Shown here one piece after another: positions 24,960 through 33,809 of a DNA stretch of 64,000 nt. Below the pieces are notes generated by a model. The model worked only from the letters and a program-made list of their open reading frames with translations. It was not told the DNA's origin and ran no database searches. How positions within the stretch are numbered: the stretch's first letter is position 1; each line of letters begins with the position of its first letter. The DNA is taken from the NCBI RefSeq assembly GCF_016019935.1, contig NZ_JAECMT010000003.1, forward strand, positions 195,388 to 259,387. Reading direction: 5' to 3'. Source of the stretch: Paenibacillus sp. GSMTC-2017. Its GTDB lineage: Bacteria; Bacillota; Bacilli; Paenibacillales; Paenibacillaceae. Made by a program: the position numbers and the translations under genes.

Positions 24960-26186
24960 ATGACTAAACAAGCAGCACCTTTCGCTAATCATGAGCGTGA
25001 CGCAGTTATTGTTGCGGCTGTACGAACGGCGGTCGGCAAAGCTTCAAGGGGAAGCTTAGCGGAAACTAGGGCAGAAGATCTTGGAAAGGCGGTATTACAA
25101 GGAGCACTCGAAAGAGTGCCAAAGCTTCCTCCCGAGTTGATCGAAGATGTCCTGTTTGGCTGTGCTATGCCAGAAGGTGAACAAGGGCTTAATGTTGCAC
25201 GCATTATTTCGCTCTATGCAGGATTGCCTGTAACGACGCCTGCTGTGACGATTAATCGATTCTGCGCATCGGGCTTACAATCGATAGCTTATGGGGCGGA
25301 GCGCATTCGCCTTGGTGAAGCAGATGTTGTTGCAGCTGGCGGTGTTGAGAGCATGAGCCATGTACCGATGACAGGGTTTCGACTATCGCCCCATCCCGGC
25401 ATCGTAGAAGCAATGCCGGAAGTTTATATGGGAATGGGGCATACAGCGGAAGAAGTGGCACGTAGATACGGTGTCACACGTGAGGAGCAAGACGCTTTCG
25501 CTGCCGCAAGTCACCAGAAAGCGGCTACTGCGATTGCGGCAGGTTTGTTCCAAGCGGAAATTGTTCCGATCAGAGCTAGAAGCTCAGGAACGGATGAAAG
25601 CGGTCGTCCGTGGGAGAAGACGTTCACCTTCAGTATCGATGAAGGGGTTCGACCAGAAACAACGACGAGGACACTTGCGCCGCTTAAGCCTTCTTTTGCA
25701 AGAGATGGTACGGTTACGGCAGGAAATTCGTCGCAGATGAGTGATGGAGCAGCAGTCGTTATTATGATGAGTCGGGAGCGTGCAGAGGAGCTTGGACTGC
25801 GCCCGCTTGCTGTATTTAGAAGTTTCAGTGTAGCGGGAGTAGCTCCCGAAGTGATGGGGATTGGCCCGATTGAAGCAATTCCGAAGGCGCTTAAGCGAGC
25901 GGGTATTTCGAAGGAACAAGTTGATTTGTTCGAGTTAAATGAAGCTTTCGCTGCACAATGTGTGCCGATTATTAGGGAGCTTGAGCTTGATCCGGAACGA
26001 GTGAATGTGAATGGCGGGGCCATTGCGCTTGGTCATCCGCTTGGCTGTACGGGAGCGAAGCTGTCGGTAACGCTAATTCATGAGCTTGGGCGAAGAGGCG
26101 GCGGTATTGGTGTAGTTACAATGTGTATAGGTGGTGGTATGGGAGCGGCAGGGGTGCTGGAGGTTTATTCAAATTTGGAGAGTTAA
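24960..26186 (+). CDS. fadA: 3-ketoacyl-CoA thiolase
   Basis: 408 residues. The nucleophile is Cys102 in NRFCASGLQS. NEAFAAQC (~325), GGAIALGHPLGCTGAK (~355-370) and CIGGGMGAAG near the end supply the His and second Cys of the thiolase site. It releases acetyl-CoA from 3-ketoacyl-CoA in the last step of each cycle. The ATG at 24960 follows AAAGGGGGAGG; the frame extends upstream into fadN and is not used. It starts 13 bases after fadN, the fadN-fadA-fadE order of B. subtilis. Confidence 0.96.
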   Translation: MTKQAAPFANHERDAVIVAAVRTAVGKASRGSLAETRAEDLGKAVLQGALERVPKLPPELIEDVLFGCAMPEGEQGLNVARIISLYAGLPVTTPAVTINRFCASGLQSIAYGAERIRLGEADVVAAGGVESMSHVPMTGFRLSPHPGIVEAMPEVYMGMGHTAEEVARRYGVTREEQDAFAAASHQKAATAIAAGLFQAEIVPIRARSSGTDESGRPWEKTFTFSIDEGVRPETTTRTLAPLKPSFARDGTVTAGNSSQMSDGAAVVIMMSRERAEELGLRPLAVFRSFSVAGVAPEVMGIGPIEAIPKALKRAGISKEQVDLFELNEAFAAQCVPIIRELELDPERVNVNGGAIALGHPLGCTGAKLSVTLIHELGRRGGGIGVVTMCIGGGMGAAGVLEVYSNLES

Positions 26187-26219
26187 AAGTACACTCTGAA
26201 CTATAGGGAGGGCTGCGTT

Positions 26220-28052
26220 GTGACGGGAACGGTACGTTTTGGCGGCCGATTTGTCGTGGAGGACAGCAAGCCGGAATCGGTCGCAACTCCAGAGGATTTC
26301 ACAGAAGAGCAGCGGATGATTGGGCAGGCAGCAGAGCAATTCATAGAGGCTGAGCTATTGCCTCGGGATGTGGAGATTGAGGCTCTTAATTATGAGCTGA
26401 CAGTGGAGCTGATGCGGAAAGCGGGAGAGTTAGGATTGCTTGGTGCCGATGTACCAGAGCAATATGGCGGTATTGGTCTAGATAAGGTGAGCACTACTTT
26501 ACTTGCAGAGACACTCGCGCGAGCATCGTCATTTGCACTTTCGGTTGGTGCGCATACGGGAATAGGTACTTTACCGATCGTTTTTTTTGGTACTCCAGAG
26601 CAAAAAAACAACTATTTGCCTGATCTAGCATCAGGTGCCAAAATCGCAGCTTATTGCCTAACGGAGCCTGCATCCGGTTCAGATGCACTTGGTGCTCGAA
26701 CGACGGCGAAGTTAGCTGAAGACGGGCAACATTATCTATTGAATGGATCAAAGTTATATATTACGAATGCTGGCTTTGCAGACATATTTATCGTATATGC
26801 GAAAGTGGATGGCGAGCATTTTACAGCTTTTATCGTTGAACGGGATATGGATGGTCTTAGCGTTGGACCAGAAGAACATAAGATGGGCATTAAAGGATCA
26901 TCAACATGTCCGCTGTTTTTCGAGGATGTAGCAGTTCCTGTGCAGAACGTGCTCGGCGAGGTAGGCAAGGGACATCACATCGCTTTTAACATTCTTAATA
27001 TTGGACGATTCAAACTTGGTGCTGCATGTCTGGGCTCGGCAAAAGAAACGATTGAACTTGCATCGAGCTACGCTAACACTCGTAAGCAATTTGGGCGTGT
27101 CATTTCTTCCTATCCGCTTATTGGCGCTAAACTTGCAGATATGAATATACGTACATTTGTCCTTGAAAGTATGGTTTATCGAACAGCGGGCTGGATCGAT
27201 GGGATGCTACGTGATTCTGATGCAGAGTCGGAAGCTAGTAATACAGGAAAGCAGGGTTCGGATGAGCGTCAAGCTGCTGTTGATGCAGGGGTGCGTGCTG
27301 CTAAAGCGATAAGTGAATATGCACTAGAATGTTCCATCGTAAAAGTATTTGCTTCAGAAGCACTCGACTTCGTCATCGACGAAGGGGTGCAAATTCATGG
27401 TGGATATGGCTATATTCGTGATTATAAAGTAGAACGAATTTATCGCGATTCACGGATTAATCGCATTTTTGAAGGGACAAATGAAATTAACCGAATGCTC
27501 ATACCTGGCACGCTAATTAAAAGAGCGCTCAAGGGTGAAATACCATTGATACAAAAAGCTCAAGCGTTGCAGGGGGAACTCATGCAGCCGATGCCTTTGC
27601 CACCGTTCACGAAGCTGCTTAGCAAGGAGGCCTATCGTCTTGGTCAAGCGAAAAAGACATTTCTCGCGATTGGCGGTCTAGCTGTACAAAAGCTAGGTTT
27701 GCGGCTTGAACAGGAGCAGGAGGTGCTTTGCATATTAGCGGACTTAATGATACAGACATTCGCGATGGAAAGCGCGATACTGCGCACACAAAAGATGCTG
27801 AGCAGAAGCGGAGGAACGATAACAGAACAAGCCGAACATGCGGCAGCGATGACAGAAGTGTTCGTTCAAGAAGCGATGGAGAAAGTAGAATGCCTTGCCA
27901 AAACTGCCCTGGCTGCCCTGGAGCGGGGAGACGGTTTGCAGATGCAGTTGTCTGTGCTGAAGAAGCTAATGAGAGCTCCGCTCTCAGATACGATAGCGCT
28001 TCGGCGTGTAATAGCGGCACGAGTTATTCGAAGTGAGCATTATGTCGTGTAG
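26220..28052 (+). CDS. fadE: Acyl-CoA dehydrogenase
   Basis: 610 residues from a GTG at 26220 (AGGGAGGG 7 bases upstream). The ACAD core covers ~25-410: YCLTEPASGSDA (~140), the GSKLYITNAGFADIFIVYAKV segment, KMGIKGSSTCPLFFEDV (~222), a helical domain with ANTRKQFG (~283) and QIHGGYGYIRDYKVERIYRDSRINRIFEGTNEI (~392-424). The extra ~180-residue C-terminal helical domain is typical of FadE-type very-long-chain enzymes (B. subtilis FadE 594 residues). FAD-dependent first step of beta-oxidation; electrons go to ETF. Third of the fadN-A-E core. Confidence 0.96.
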   Translation: MTGTVRFGGRFVVEDSKPESVATPEDFTEEQRMIGQAAEQFIEAELLPRDVEIEALNYELTVELMRKAGELGLLGADVPEQYGGIGLDKVSTTLLAETLARASSFALSVGAHTGIGTLPIVFFGTPEQKNNYLPDLASGAKIAAYCLTEPASGSDALGARTTAKLAEDGQHYLLNGSKLYITNAGFADIFIVYAKVDGEHFTAFIVERDMDGLSVGPEEHKMGIKGSSTCPLFFEDVAVPVQNVLGEVGKGHHIAFNILNIGRFKLGAACLGSAKETIELASSYANTRKQFGRVISSYPLIGAKLADMNIRTFVLESMVYRTAGWIDGMLRDSDAESEASNTGKQGSDERQAAVDAGVRAAKAISEYALECSIVKVFASEALDFVIDEGVQIHGGYGYIRDYKVERIYRDSRINRIFEGTNEINRMLIPGTLIKRALKGEIPLIQKAQALQGELMQPMPLPPFTKLLSKEAYRLGQAKKTFLAIGGLAVQKLGLRLEQEQEVLCILADLMIQTFAMESAILRTQKMLSRSGGTITEQAEHAAAMTEVFVQEAMEKVECLAKTALAALERGDGLQMQLSVLKKLMRAPLSDTIALRRVIAARVIRSEHYVV

Positions 28053-28067
28053 AGGGGGAGATCTAGA

Positions 28068-30056
28068 ATGGAACCACTTAGACCTGAAGACCCTTTTTTG
28101 CCCGAACAATCGCAAGCTCAGGAGAAAGCAACTGATCCGGACTTAGAGTCTGCTGAATCGGAAAGATCGGAAGACACAGTAGGCTTTCAGTCTCAAGATG
28201 AGGAGACACAAGAGTCGGAGGATGAAACGGAGTCAGAGTCACACGCATTGGCAGCGGAAGAGTCAGATGTTGAAGAGGGTAGCGAAGAGGATGTGCTGTC
28301 ACAGTCAGATGAAGTACATCCCTATAACGAGCAAGTACCGTCTCATCGTCCTTGGCTCCGTCATTACCCAGAGGAAGTTCCTGCATCCCTTACGTACCCG
28401 AATTATAGCATTGCTCAATTCCTCATTCATGCCGTTAATCATTATCCGAACAATGATGCGATCTATTTTCTAGGGAAAACAATTACGTATCGAGAACTAC
28501 ACACTAAAGCGGTTAGGCTGGCTAGCGAGCTTGTTGCGCTTGGGGTGGTAAAAGGGGATCGTGTAGCTATTATGTTGCCGAATTGCCCTCAAGCAGTTGT
28601 TTCCTATTATGGCGTCCTGCTTGCAGGAGCAATTGTTGTGCAAACCAATCCGCTGTATGTAGAGCGGGAGCTTGAACATCAAATAAAGGATAGTGGCGCA
28701 GTCGCTATCCTTACGCTAGATATGTTGTATGCCCGCGTTGCTCGTGTTCGAGGTGAGAAGCCACTTGAAGGGCCAATTCCTACCCTCAAACATGTCATTA
28801 TTACTTCTATAAAAGATGGCTTACCATTCCCGAAAAGTATGTTGTATCCGATTAAGCAACGGAAGGAAGGATTTCGTGCAAACATTCCTTACGGTAGGCT
28901 TGGTGTGTTTGCATATCGTAAGCTCCTGACTGGGAAAGCTCCAGACGTTGAGCTTCCAAGGCTTGCGAGCGGTGATGATATTGCGGCTCTTCAATATACC
29001 GGAGGTACGACCGGAACACCGAAAGGAGTCATGCTGACACATGGCAACTTAGTTTCTAACACGATACAAACTTCTACTTGGTGCTATAAAGCTGAAGACG
29101 GAAAGGAACGGTTTCTAGCTGCACTACCACTGTTTCATGTATTCGGGCTTACCGTATTATTAAATATGTCAGTATCATGTGCGGGCACACTCATCCTACT
29201 TCCTCGATTCGAAACAGATACGGTTCTGAACACCATTAATGATCAGAAGCCAACAATATTCCCAGGTGCTCCTACGATGTATGTCGCACTCATTAACCAT
29301 GCTAATGTTACAAAATCTGATTTATCTTCTATAAATGTTTGTATTAGTGGTTCAGCTGCATTACCACTTGAAGTTCAAGAGAAGTTTGAAGCGTTGACAG
29401 GAGGAAGGCTAATTGAAGGTTTTGGTTTGACGGAGTCTTCCCCCGTTTCACATGCTAATCCAATTTGGGGTCTGCGTAAGATTGGAACTGTGGGAGTTCC
29501 TTTTCCCGATACAGATGCTGCTATCGTTGATCCTGAAACAGGTGAACATTTGCCGATTGGTGAGTTAGGTGAGCTCGTTATTCGAGGACCGCAAGTGATG
29601 AAAGGATATTGGAATAGACCTGAGGAAACTGCTCAGACCTTGAAAGACGGCTGGCTCTACACAGGAGACCTTGCCACGATGGATGAAGATGGATTTTTTA
29701 CGATTATGGATCGGAAAAAGGATGTTATTATTGCAAGCGGCTTTAACGTCTATCCTCGCGAGATAGAGGAAGTGTTGTTTGAGCATCCTGCTGTTCGTGA
29801 AGCGTCGGTGCTTGGCATAAAGGACGAATACCGGGGGGAGACGGTAAAAGCATATATTGTGTTAAAAGAGGGTTGGCAAGTATCATGCAGTCAGCTTGAT
29901 CGTTGGTGTAGAGATCGGCTAGCTTCTTACAAAGTACCGCAGTATTATGCGTTTAGGGAAACGCTTCCAAAAACAATGGTAGGTAAGGTACTCAGGCGTA
30001 AGCTTGCAGAAGAAGACCTCGGGCATGACGAGATCTCTTCGGAGCAGAAGGAGTGA
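28068..30056 (+). CDS. Long-chain acyl-CoA ligase with acidic N-terminal extension
   Basis: 662 residues. Residues ~110-650 are a standard AMP-forming ligase: YTGGTTGTPKGVMLTHGN (P-loop-like, ~310-327), GFGLTESSP (~463), YTGDLATMDEDGFFTIMDRKKDVI (~533-556) and the catalytic Lys region PKTMVGKVLRRKL (~632). LcfA-type enzymes usually begin close to the PWLRHYPEEVP motif, which here is at ~93. The preceding ~90 residues are an extra Glu/Asp/Ser-rich tail without hydrophobic segments and probably disordered. The start at 28068 has GAGGGGGAG 7 bases upstream, and no internal start with a Shine-Dalgarno is seen. It activates fatty acids for FadE. Close to B. subtilis lcfA, but the extension makes a name transfer uncertain. 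Confidence 0.93.
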   Translation: MEPLRPEDPFLPEQSQAQEKATDPDLESAESERSEDTVGFQSQDEETQESEDETESESHALAAEESDVEEGSEEDVLSQSDEVHPYNEQVPSHRPWLRHYPEEVPASLTYPNYSIAQFLIHAVNHYPNNDAIYFLGKTITYRELHTKAVRLASELVALGVVKGDRVAIMLPNCPQAVVSYYGVLLAGAIVVQTNPLYVERELEHQIKDSGAVAILTLDMLYARVARVRGEKPLEGPIPTLKHVIITSIKDGLPFPKSMLYPIKQRKEGFRANIPYGRLGVFAYRKLLTGKAPDVELPRLASGDDIAALQYTGGTTGTPKGVMLTHGNLVSNTIQTSTWCYKAEDGKERFLAALPLFHVFGLTVLLNMSVSCAGTLILLPRFETDTVLNTINDQKPTIFPGAPTMYVALINHANVTKSDLSSINVCISGSAALPLEVQEKFEALTGGRLIEGFGLTESSPVSHANPIWGLRKIGTVGVPFPDTDAAIVDPETGEHLPIGELGELVIRGPQVMKGYWNRPEETAQTLKDGWLYTGDLATMDEDGFFTIMDRKKDVIIASGFNVYPREIEEVLFEHPAVREASVLGIKDEYRGETVKAYIVLKEGWQVSCSQLDRWCRDRLASYKVPQYYAFRETLPKTMVGKVLRRKLAEEDLGHDEISSEQKE

Positions 30057-30062
30057 ACCCTA

Positions 30063-30491
30063 ATGGATGAGAAGTGGTTTCTGCAGCAAGCAGATAGTGC
30101 AGGTCAATTGACTCGTCTAGCGGAGCGTGCACAGAAGACGTTCTGGGGTTTGCTCGGTTGTGAAGTCGTGCATGCTGATGGTCATAAAGCAGCAATCTGT
30201 CTCGACGTTACTCAGCAACATCTTAATTTGCTAGATATTGTTCATGGCGGAGTGTTGATGTCGCTTATGGACAATGCAATGGGACTAATTGTTATGCTGG
30301 CGGAAGCAGATAGCAAAGCAGTGACAGCAACGATGAATACGCACTTTCTGGCTAACAGTAAGGGAGGACTTCTTCTTTGTGAATCGGAGCTAATGCACCG
30401 TACTGGACGGACACTTACACTTCTTGCACAAGTAAAGGATGAAGAGGGTAAGCTATTAGCGTGGGGAAGCGGCTCTTATCGATTGTTGTAG
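30063..30491 (+). CDS. PaaI-type hotdog thioesterase
   Basis: 142 residues with the hotdog motif HGGVLMSLMDNAMG (~60-73; the Asp is in the family active-site region), TATMNTHFLANSKGG (~88) and a C-terminal strand GKLLAWGSGSYRLL. It starts 6 bases after the ligase stop and is the last gene of the operon. Such enzymes hydrolyse acyl-CoA esters. In this place it may remove stalled or branched intermediates or recycle CoA (inference). Confidence 0.9.
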   Translation: MDEKWFLQQADSAGQLTRLAERAQKTFWGLLGCEVVHADGHKAAICLDVTQQHLNLLDIVHGGVLMSLMDNAMGLIVMLAEADSKAVTATMNTHFLANSKGGLLLCESELMHRTGRTLTLLAQVKDEEGKLLAWGSGSYRLL

Positions 30492-30621
30492 CCTAGTTGC
30501 TTGAGCCAATTGCTTTCGATATACTATTAACTAATATATGGAAGTTTAAATGATTCTAATGACGCATTTATTGTTGTACTCCGTTTTCCGATAAATGGGT
30601 TAGATGAAAGGAGGTGAGGGC

Positions 30622-30840
30622 ATGGCTTCAGAATGGGCAACAAAATTATTGTTAGGTTTCGGAATCGTAGTAGCTATTATTGGGGTACTTGCATATTTAC
30701 GTTTATTTCGTAAGGAAAAGCTGACTAGAACTACCCATTCAAGGGCGGATGTCACACCTCCTTCGTTTAATTTGGCGAATAAGAATGTTGCCAATGATGG
30801 TGATGAGATCTCTTCTGAGGACGAGCCCCCTAGGGATTAA
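30622..30840 (+). CDS. Small membrane protein
   Basis: 72 residues from the ATG at 30622, chosen because AAAGGAGGTGA lies 7 bases upstream; an in-frame ATG at 30604 precedes that site. One N-terminal membrane helix (KLLLGFGIVVAIIGVLAYLRLF, ~8-29) is followed by a basic stop-transfer and a polar tail ending in acidic residues (EISSEDEPPRD). Topology is likely N-out/C-in. Not recognised; a membrane anchor or small regulator is possible. Confidence 0.65.
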   Translation: MASEWATKLLLGFGIVVAIIGVLAYLRLFRKEKLTRTTHSRADVTPPSFNLANKNVANDGDEISSEDEPPRD

Positions 30841-30852
30841 ATAATTGTTCAC

Positions 30853-30881
30853 TTTCATAATTGTTGGTAAACTGTTATAAT
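30853..30881 (+). promoter_or_regulatory. Extended -10 promoter
   Basis: TTTCAT, 17-base spacer, TATAAT preceded by TG (TGTTATAAT). It drives a ~130-base leader before the ORF at 31021. The leader contains a small hairpin, TACACCA/TGGTGTA (about 30931-30958). Confidence 0.5.
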
Positions 30882-31020
30882 AGTAAGAAAAATGAAAACA
30901 TTGTGACTCATTGGCTTTGGAGTTGCCTACACCAAGTGGGTTCATGTGGTGTAAGAGCCGCATACGTTCTCGGATATTACTGTTTAGGACGACCATCCAT
31001 CGTATAAGGGAGGGGATTTC

Positions 31021-31209
31021 ATGGCGAAACATAGCCAGAATGAAGTCAAGGAAAGCCTGAAAGAACTAACGAGAATTTTCCAGCCCAAGGACCCGCGTAA
31101 ATTTGTGAAGGAATATATCCGCAAGTATCGAATTACTGGCGGATATGAGGATGAGCTTACTTCTCTTGTTGAAGATGAGCTTGGCAGAATCAACTCTTCA
31201 GTCGGATGA
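31021..31209 (+). CDS. Small soluble hypothetical protein
   Basis: 62 residues, charged, predicted helical (NEVKESLKELTRIF, PRKFVKEYIRKYRIT, YEDELTSLVEDELGRI). A very good GGGAGGGG site precedes the ATG, and promoter and terminator enclose it, so it is likely a real single gene. No family recognised. Confidence 0.7.
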   Translation: MAKHSQNEVKESLKELTRIFQPKDPRKFVKEYIRKYRITGGYEDELTSLVEDELGRINSSVG

Positions 31210-31223
31210 GACATAAAGGATAG

Positions 31224-31270
31224 AGGCTTTATTCCTTGTATTTGATACAGGGGAGAAAGCCTTATTTATT
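31224..31270 (+). terminator. Terminator after the 62-codon gene
   Basis: AGGCTTT/AAAGCCT with inner GTAT/ATAC pairing, followed by TATTTATTT. Confidence 0.75.
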
Positions 31271-31318
31271 TGCGCCTACATAGTAGAAATGAAAGTGAAG
31301 AAAGGAAAAAGGCGAAGG

Positions 31319-32434
31319 ATGGAAGTTGAAAAGACTGCTTTAGTTAATCGGAGGGCAAGTGCACGTCGTCCAATGATTATTTTTTGTGTTGTGCTTTTGT
31401 TAACATTGGTTTTGTCGTTGCTTAGCATAAGTGTGGGGGCGATGAGCACTTCTCTAGGAGAGACGCTGTCTATTTTGTTCGGAGCTGGTACCGAAATTGA
31501 GCGTCAGATCATAGTTGAATTACGTCTGCCTGGGCTTATTGTTCATTTACTTATCGGTATTGGCCTTGCAGTATCAGGCGCTATTATGCAAGGGTTAACA
31601 CGCAACAAGCTGACAGACCCCGGTATTATGGGTATCCAAGCTGGCGCAGGTCTATTTATAATGTTATTTGTTATACTCATTCCTTCAATGTTTAATCTAT
31701 CATTTATTGTATTTCTTAGATGGTTAGGTATCTCTAAATCATTGTTTTCTGAGCAATATGATATAGTAAATTACTTACTTCCAATCGTAGGGGTTGGAGG
31801 GGCCGTGTTAACGGCATTGTTGGTTTACTTGTTTTTATACAGACAAAAGGTTGTATTGTCAAAAACACGCATACTGTTAACAGGGATTTTAATAACCATA
31901 ACTGTTTATGTTGCAATGCTCTCGCTTAAATTCGTTGTAAGTTATGAAGACTTTCAATACATAGAGACATGGCTGATAGGGAGTAGATATAATTACGACT
32001 GGAATATAGTATTCGCTTTACTGCTGTGTTTCATTATTTTATTGCCAATTGTAATAGTTGGGGCTTGGAAAATGAATAAACCAGCAGCGTATGATCGAGC
32101 AAAAAGTGATGATAGAAGTAATATCATTAGAGAGAATTTGTTACTATACCTAGCAGCGGCAGGGATAGCTGGAGCATGTGTTGCGATAGGTGGAGGTATT
32201 GGATTTGTTGGTTTGCTCGGCCCGCATATTGCTAGAGGATTAGTAGGTTCGAGTAAAAGAATGTTGCTACCAGTGTCGGCGCTCGTAGGAGCAATCCTTG
32301 TAGTTATCGTGGATATCATTAGTCGTATTATTATTTCTCCGTCACAGTTTCCACTAGGTTATCTATTTGCAATTATCGGAATTCCGTATTTAATTTATGT
32401 AATGATTAGATTAAAGATAGTAGAAAAAATCTAG
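31319..32434 (+). CDS. FecCD-type iron-siderophore ABC transporter permease (orphan)
   Basis: 371 residues from the ATG at 31319 (an ATG at 31289 is also in frame but lacks a Shine-Dalgarno). Nine to ten membrane helices; FecCD signatures are visible in ELRLPGLIVHLLIGIGLAVSGAIMQGLTRNKLTDPGIMGIQAGAG (~58-102) and GGGIGFVGLLGPHIARGLVG (~290-309), the latter being the ATPase-contact loop. The region around 155-185 contains a longer than usual polar loop (GISKSLFSEQYD). No binding protein, second permease or ATPase is adjacent and no Fur box is seen directly upstream. It must work with subunits encoded elsewhere. Confidence 0.88.
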   Translation: MEVEKTALVNRRASARRPMIIFCVVLLLTLVLSLLSISVGAMSTSLGETLSILFGAGTEIERQIIVELRLPGLIVHLLIGIGLAVSGAIMQGLTRNKLTDPGIMGIQAGAGLFIMLFVILIPSMFNLSFIVFLRWLGISKSLFSEQYDIVNYLLPIVGVGGAVLTALLVYLFLYRQKVVLSKTRILLTGILITITVYVAMLSLKFVVSYEDFQYIETWLIGSRYNYDWNIVFALLLCFIILLPIVIVGAWKMNKPAAYDRAKSDDRSNIIRENLLLYLAAAGIAGACVAIGGGIGFVGLLGPHIARGLVGSSKRMLLPVSALVGAILVVIVDIISRIIISPSQFPLGYLFAIIGIPYLIYVMIRLKIVEKI

Positions 32435-32456
32435 CAAAGCTTGATAAGATAAATGG

Positions 32457-32487
32457 AGATGTCTGCCGCGAAAGTGGGCAGGCATCT
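32457..32487 (+). terminator. Terminator of the FecCD permease gene
   Basis: AGATGTCTGCC/GGCAGGCATCT stem with one wobble, then TTGATTTATT. Confidence 0.75.
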
Positions 32488-32548
32488 TTGATTTATTGCA
32501 ATAAGTGGGTATAAGTTGTTAAATTTGTACATTATCTTGAATATTTAA

Positions 32549-32577
32549 TTGAGAACGGGTATCAATTAGTGTAAACT
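32549..32577 (+). promoter_or_regulatory. Putative promoter of the FNR gene
   Basis: TTGAGA, 17-base spacer, TAAACT, ten bases before the Fur box. Confidence 0.5.
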
Positions 32578-32586
32578 GTAATTACT

Positions 32587-32605
32587 AATAATAATTATCA
32601 TTATC
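32587..32605 (+). promoter_or_regulatory. Fur box upstream of the reductase gene
   Basis: AATAATAATTATCATTATC matches 16 of 19 positions of the classical Fur consensus. It lies directly after the predicted promoter, a position suited to iron-dependent repression. Confidence 0.7.
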
Positions 32606-32644
32606 AAAAATTGATGCACAGAAGATAATTGGAGGAGGATTACG

Positions 32645-33688
32645 ATGCAAGAGCAAACGGAATTATTTGATATAACGATTATCGGCGGGGGTCCTGCTGG
32701 TTTATATACGGCTTTTTATAGTGGTATGCGTGAGCTTAAGACGAAGATAATTGAAGCACAAGATCGACTCGGAGGACGGATGTTACTGTATCCAGAAAAG
32801 ATTATATGGGATGTTGGCGGCGTTACTCCGATCCGTTGTGAAAAGCTGATTGAGCAGTTGATTCAACAAGGAAAAACGTTTGATCCAACAATCGTTTTGG
32901 GTGAACAAATAACAGGGCTAGAAAAATGTGATGACGGTACTTTTATTTTGACTGCATTAAGCGGGGAAAAGCATCATACACGAGCTATTATTATGGCTTG
33001 CGGTTACGGCATTCGCAAGATGGCGAAGCTTGAGATCGAAGGTGCGGATCGCTATGAGGTCACGAACTTATATTACACCGTTCAGGAGCTTGAAGGTTTC
33101 CGTGGCAAAAGGGTACTTATCTCAGGAGGCGGTGATTCTGCAGTAGATTGGGCAAATGAGCTAGAGCCTATTGCTGCAAGTATAACCGTCGTCCATCGAC
33201 GTGACAGCTTCGGCGGACATGAGCGGAATGTAACGAAGATGAAGCAATCTTCAGTGGACGTACGCACACCTTTTGCAGTTAAGGCACTACATAGCAGCAA
33301 CGGTGAAACGATCTCTCGTGTTACGATTCAGCATGTAGAATCGTTAGAAGAAGAAACGATTGAAGTGGATGCAGTTATCGTTAATCATGGCATGCGTAGT
33401 GATTTCGGTCCTGTACGTGAATGGGGACTCGATATCGGAGAATGGAATGCGACTGTAAGTGAAAAGATGGAAACGAATATTCCCGGCATATTCGGGGCAG
33501 GAGACTTTGTAGAGCATGGTAGCAAAGTAAGTTTAATTGCAGGTACGTTTACAGATGCAGTAGTTGCTCTTAACAGTGCGAAGGTGTACTTGGAACCTGC
33601 GGCAAGTCCGTATGCATATGTATCTTCTCATAACGAAGTGTTCAAGGAGAAAAACAAGAAACTTGAAGAAACGATCAATCAGATATAA
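32645..33688 (+). CDS. Ferredoxin/flavodoxin-NADP+ reductase, thioredoxin-reductase-like type
   Basis: 347 residues. The FAD-binding Rossmann motif is [16 protein letters not shown] (~14-29), the NADPH-binding motif [13 protein letters not shown] (~160-172), and the FAD motif near the end GIFGAGDFV (~279-287). The CxxC redox pair of thioredoxin reductase is absent (ACGYG is the only nearby Cys), as expected for the B. subtilis YumC type of FNR. The Fur box implies induction under iron limitation. The likely partner is the Fur-controlled flavodoxin at 13558. GGAGGAGG precedes the ATG. Confidence 0.92.
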   Translation: MQEQTELFDITIIGGGPAGLYTAFYSGMRELKTKIIEAQDRLGGRMLLYPEKIIWDVGGVTPIRCEKLIEQLIQQGKTFDPTIVLGEQITGLEKCDDGTFILTALSGEKHHTRAIIMACGYGIRKMAKLEIEGADRYEVTNLYYTVQELEGFRGKRVLISGGGDSAVDWANELEPIAASITVVHRRDSFGGHERNVTKMKQSSVDVRTPFAVKALHSSNGETISRVTIQHVESLEEETIEVDAVIVNHGMRSDFGPVREWGLDIGEWNATVSEKMETNIPGIFGAGDFVEHGSKVSLIAGTFTDAVVALNSAKVYLEPAASPYAYVSSHNEVFKEKNKKLEETINQI

Positions 33689-33809
33689 GTGGTTTGGATT
33701 AAGTTTATTGAAACGCCATTTTTTAGTAGTACTAATATCTCCTTAACAGGAATAGGGTAAGCATATACTCCACATTTCTGTTAACCAAGACTTAAAGGAG
33801 GTATCGAAA

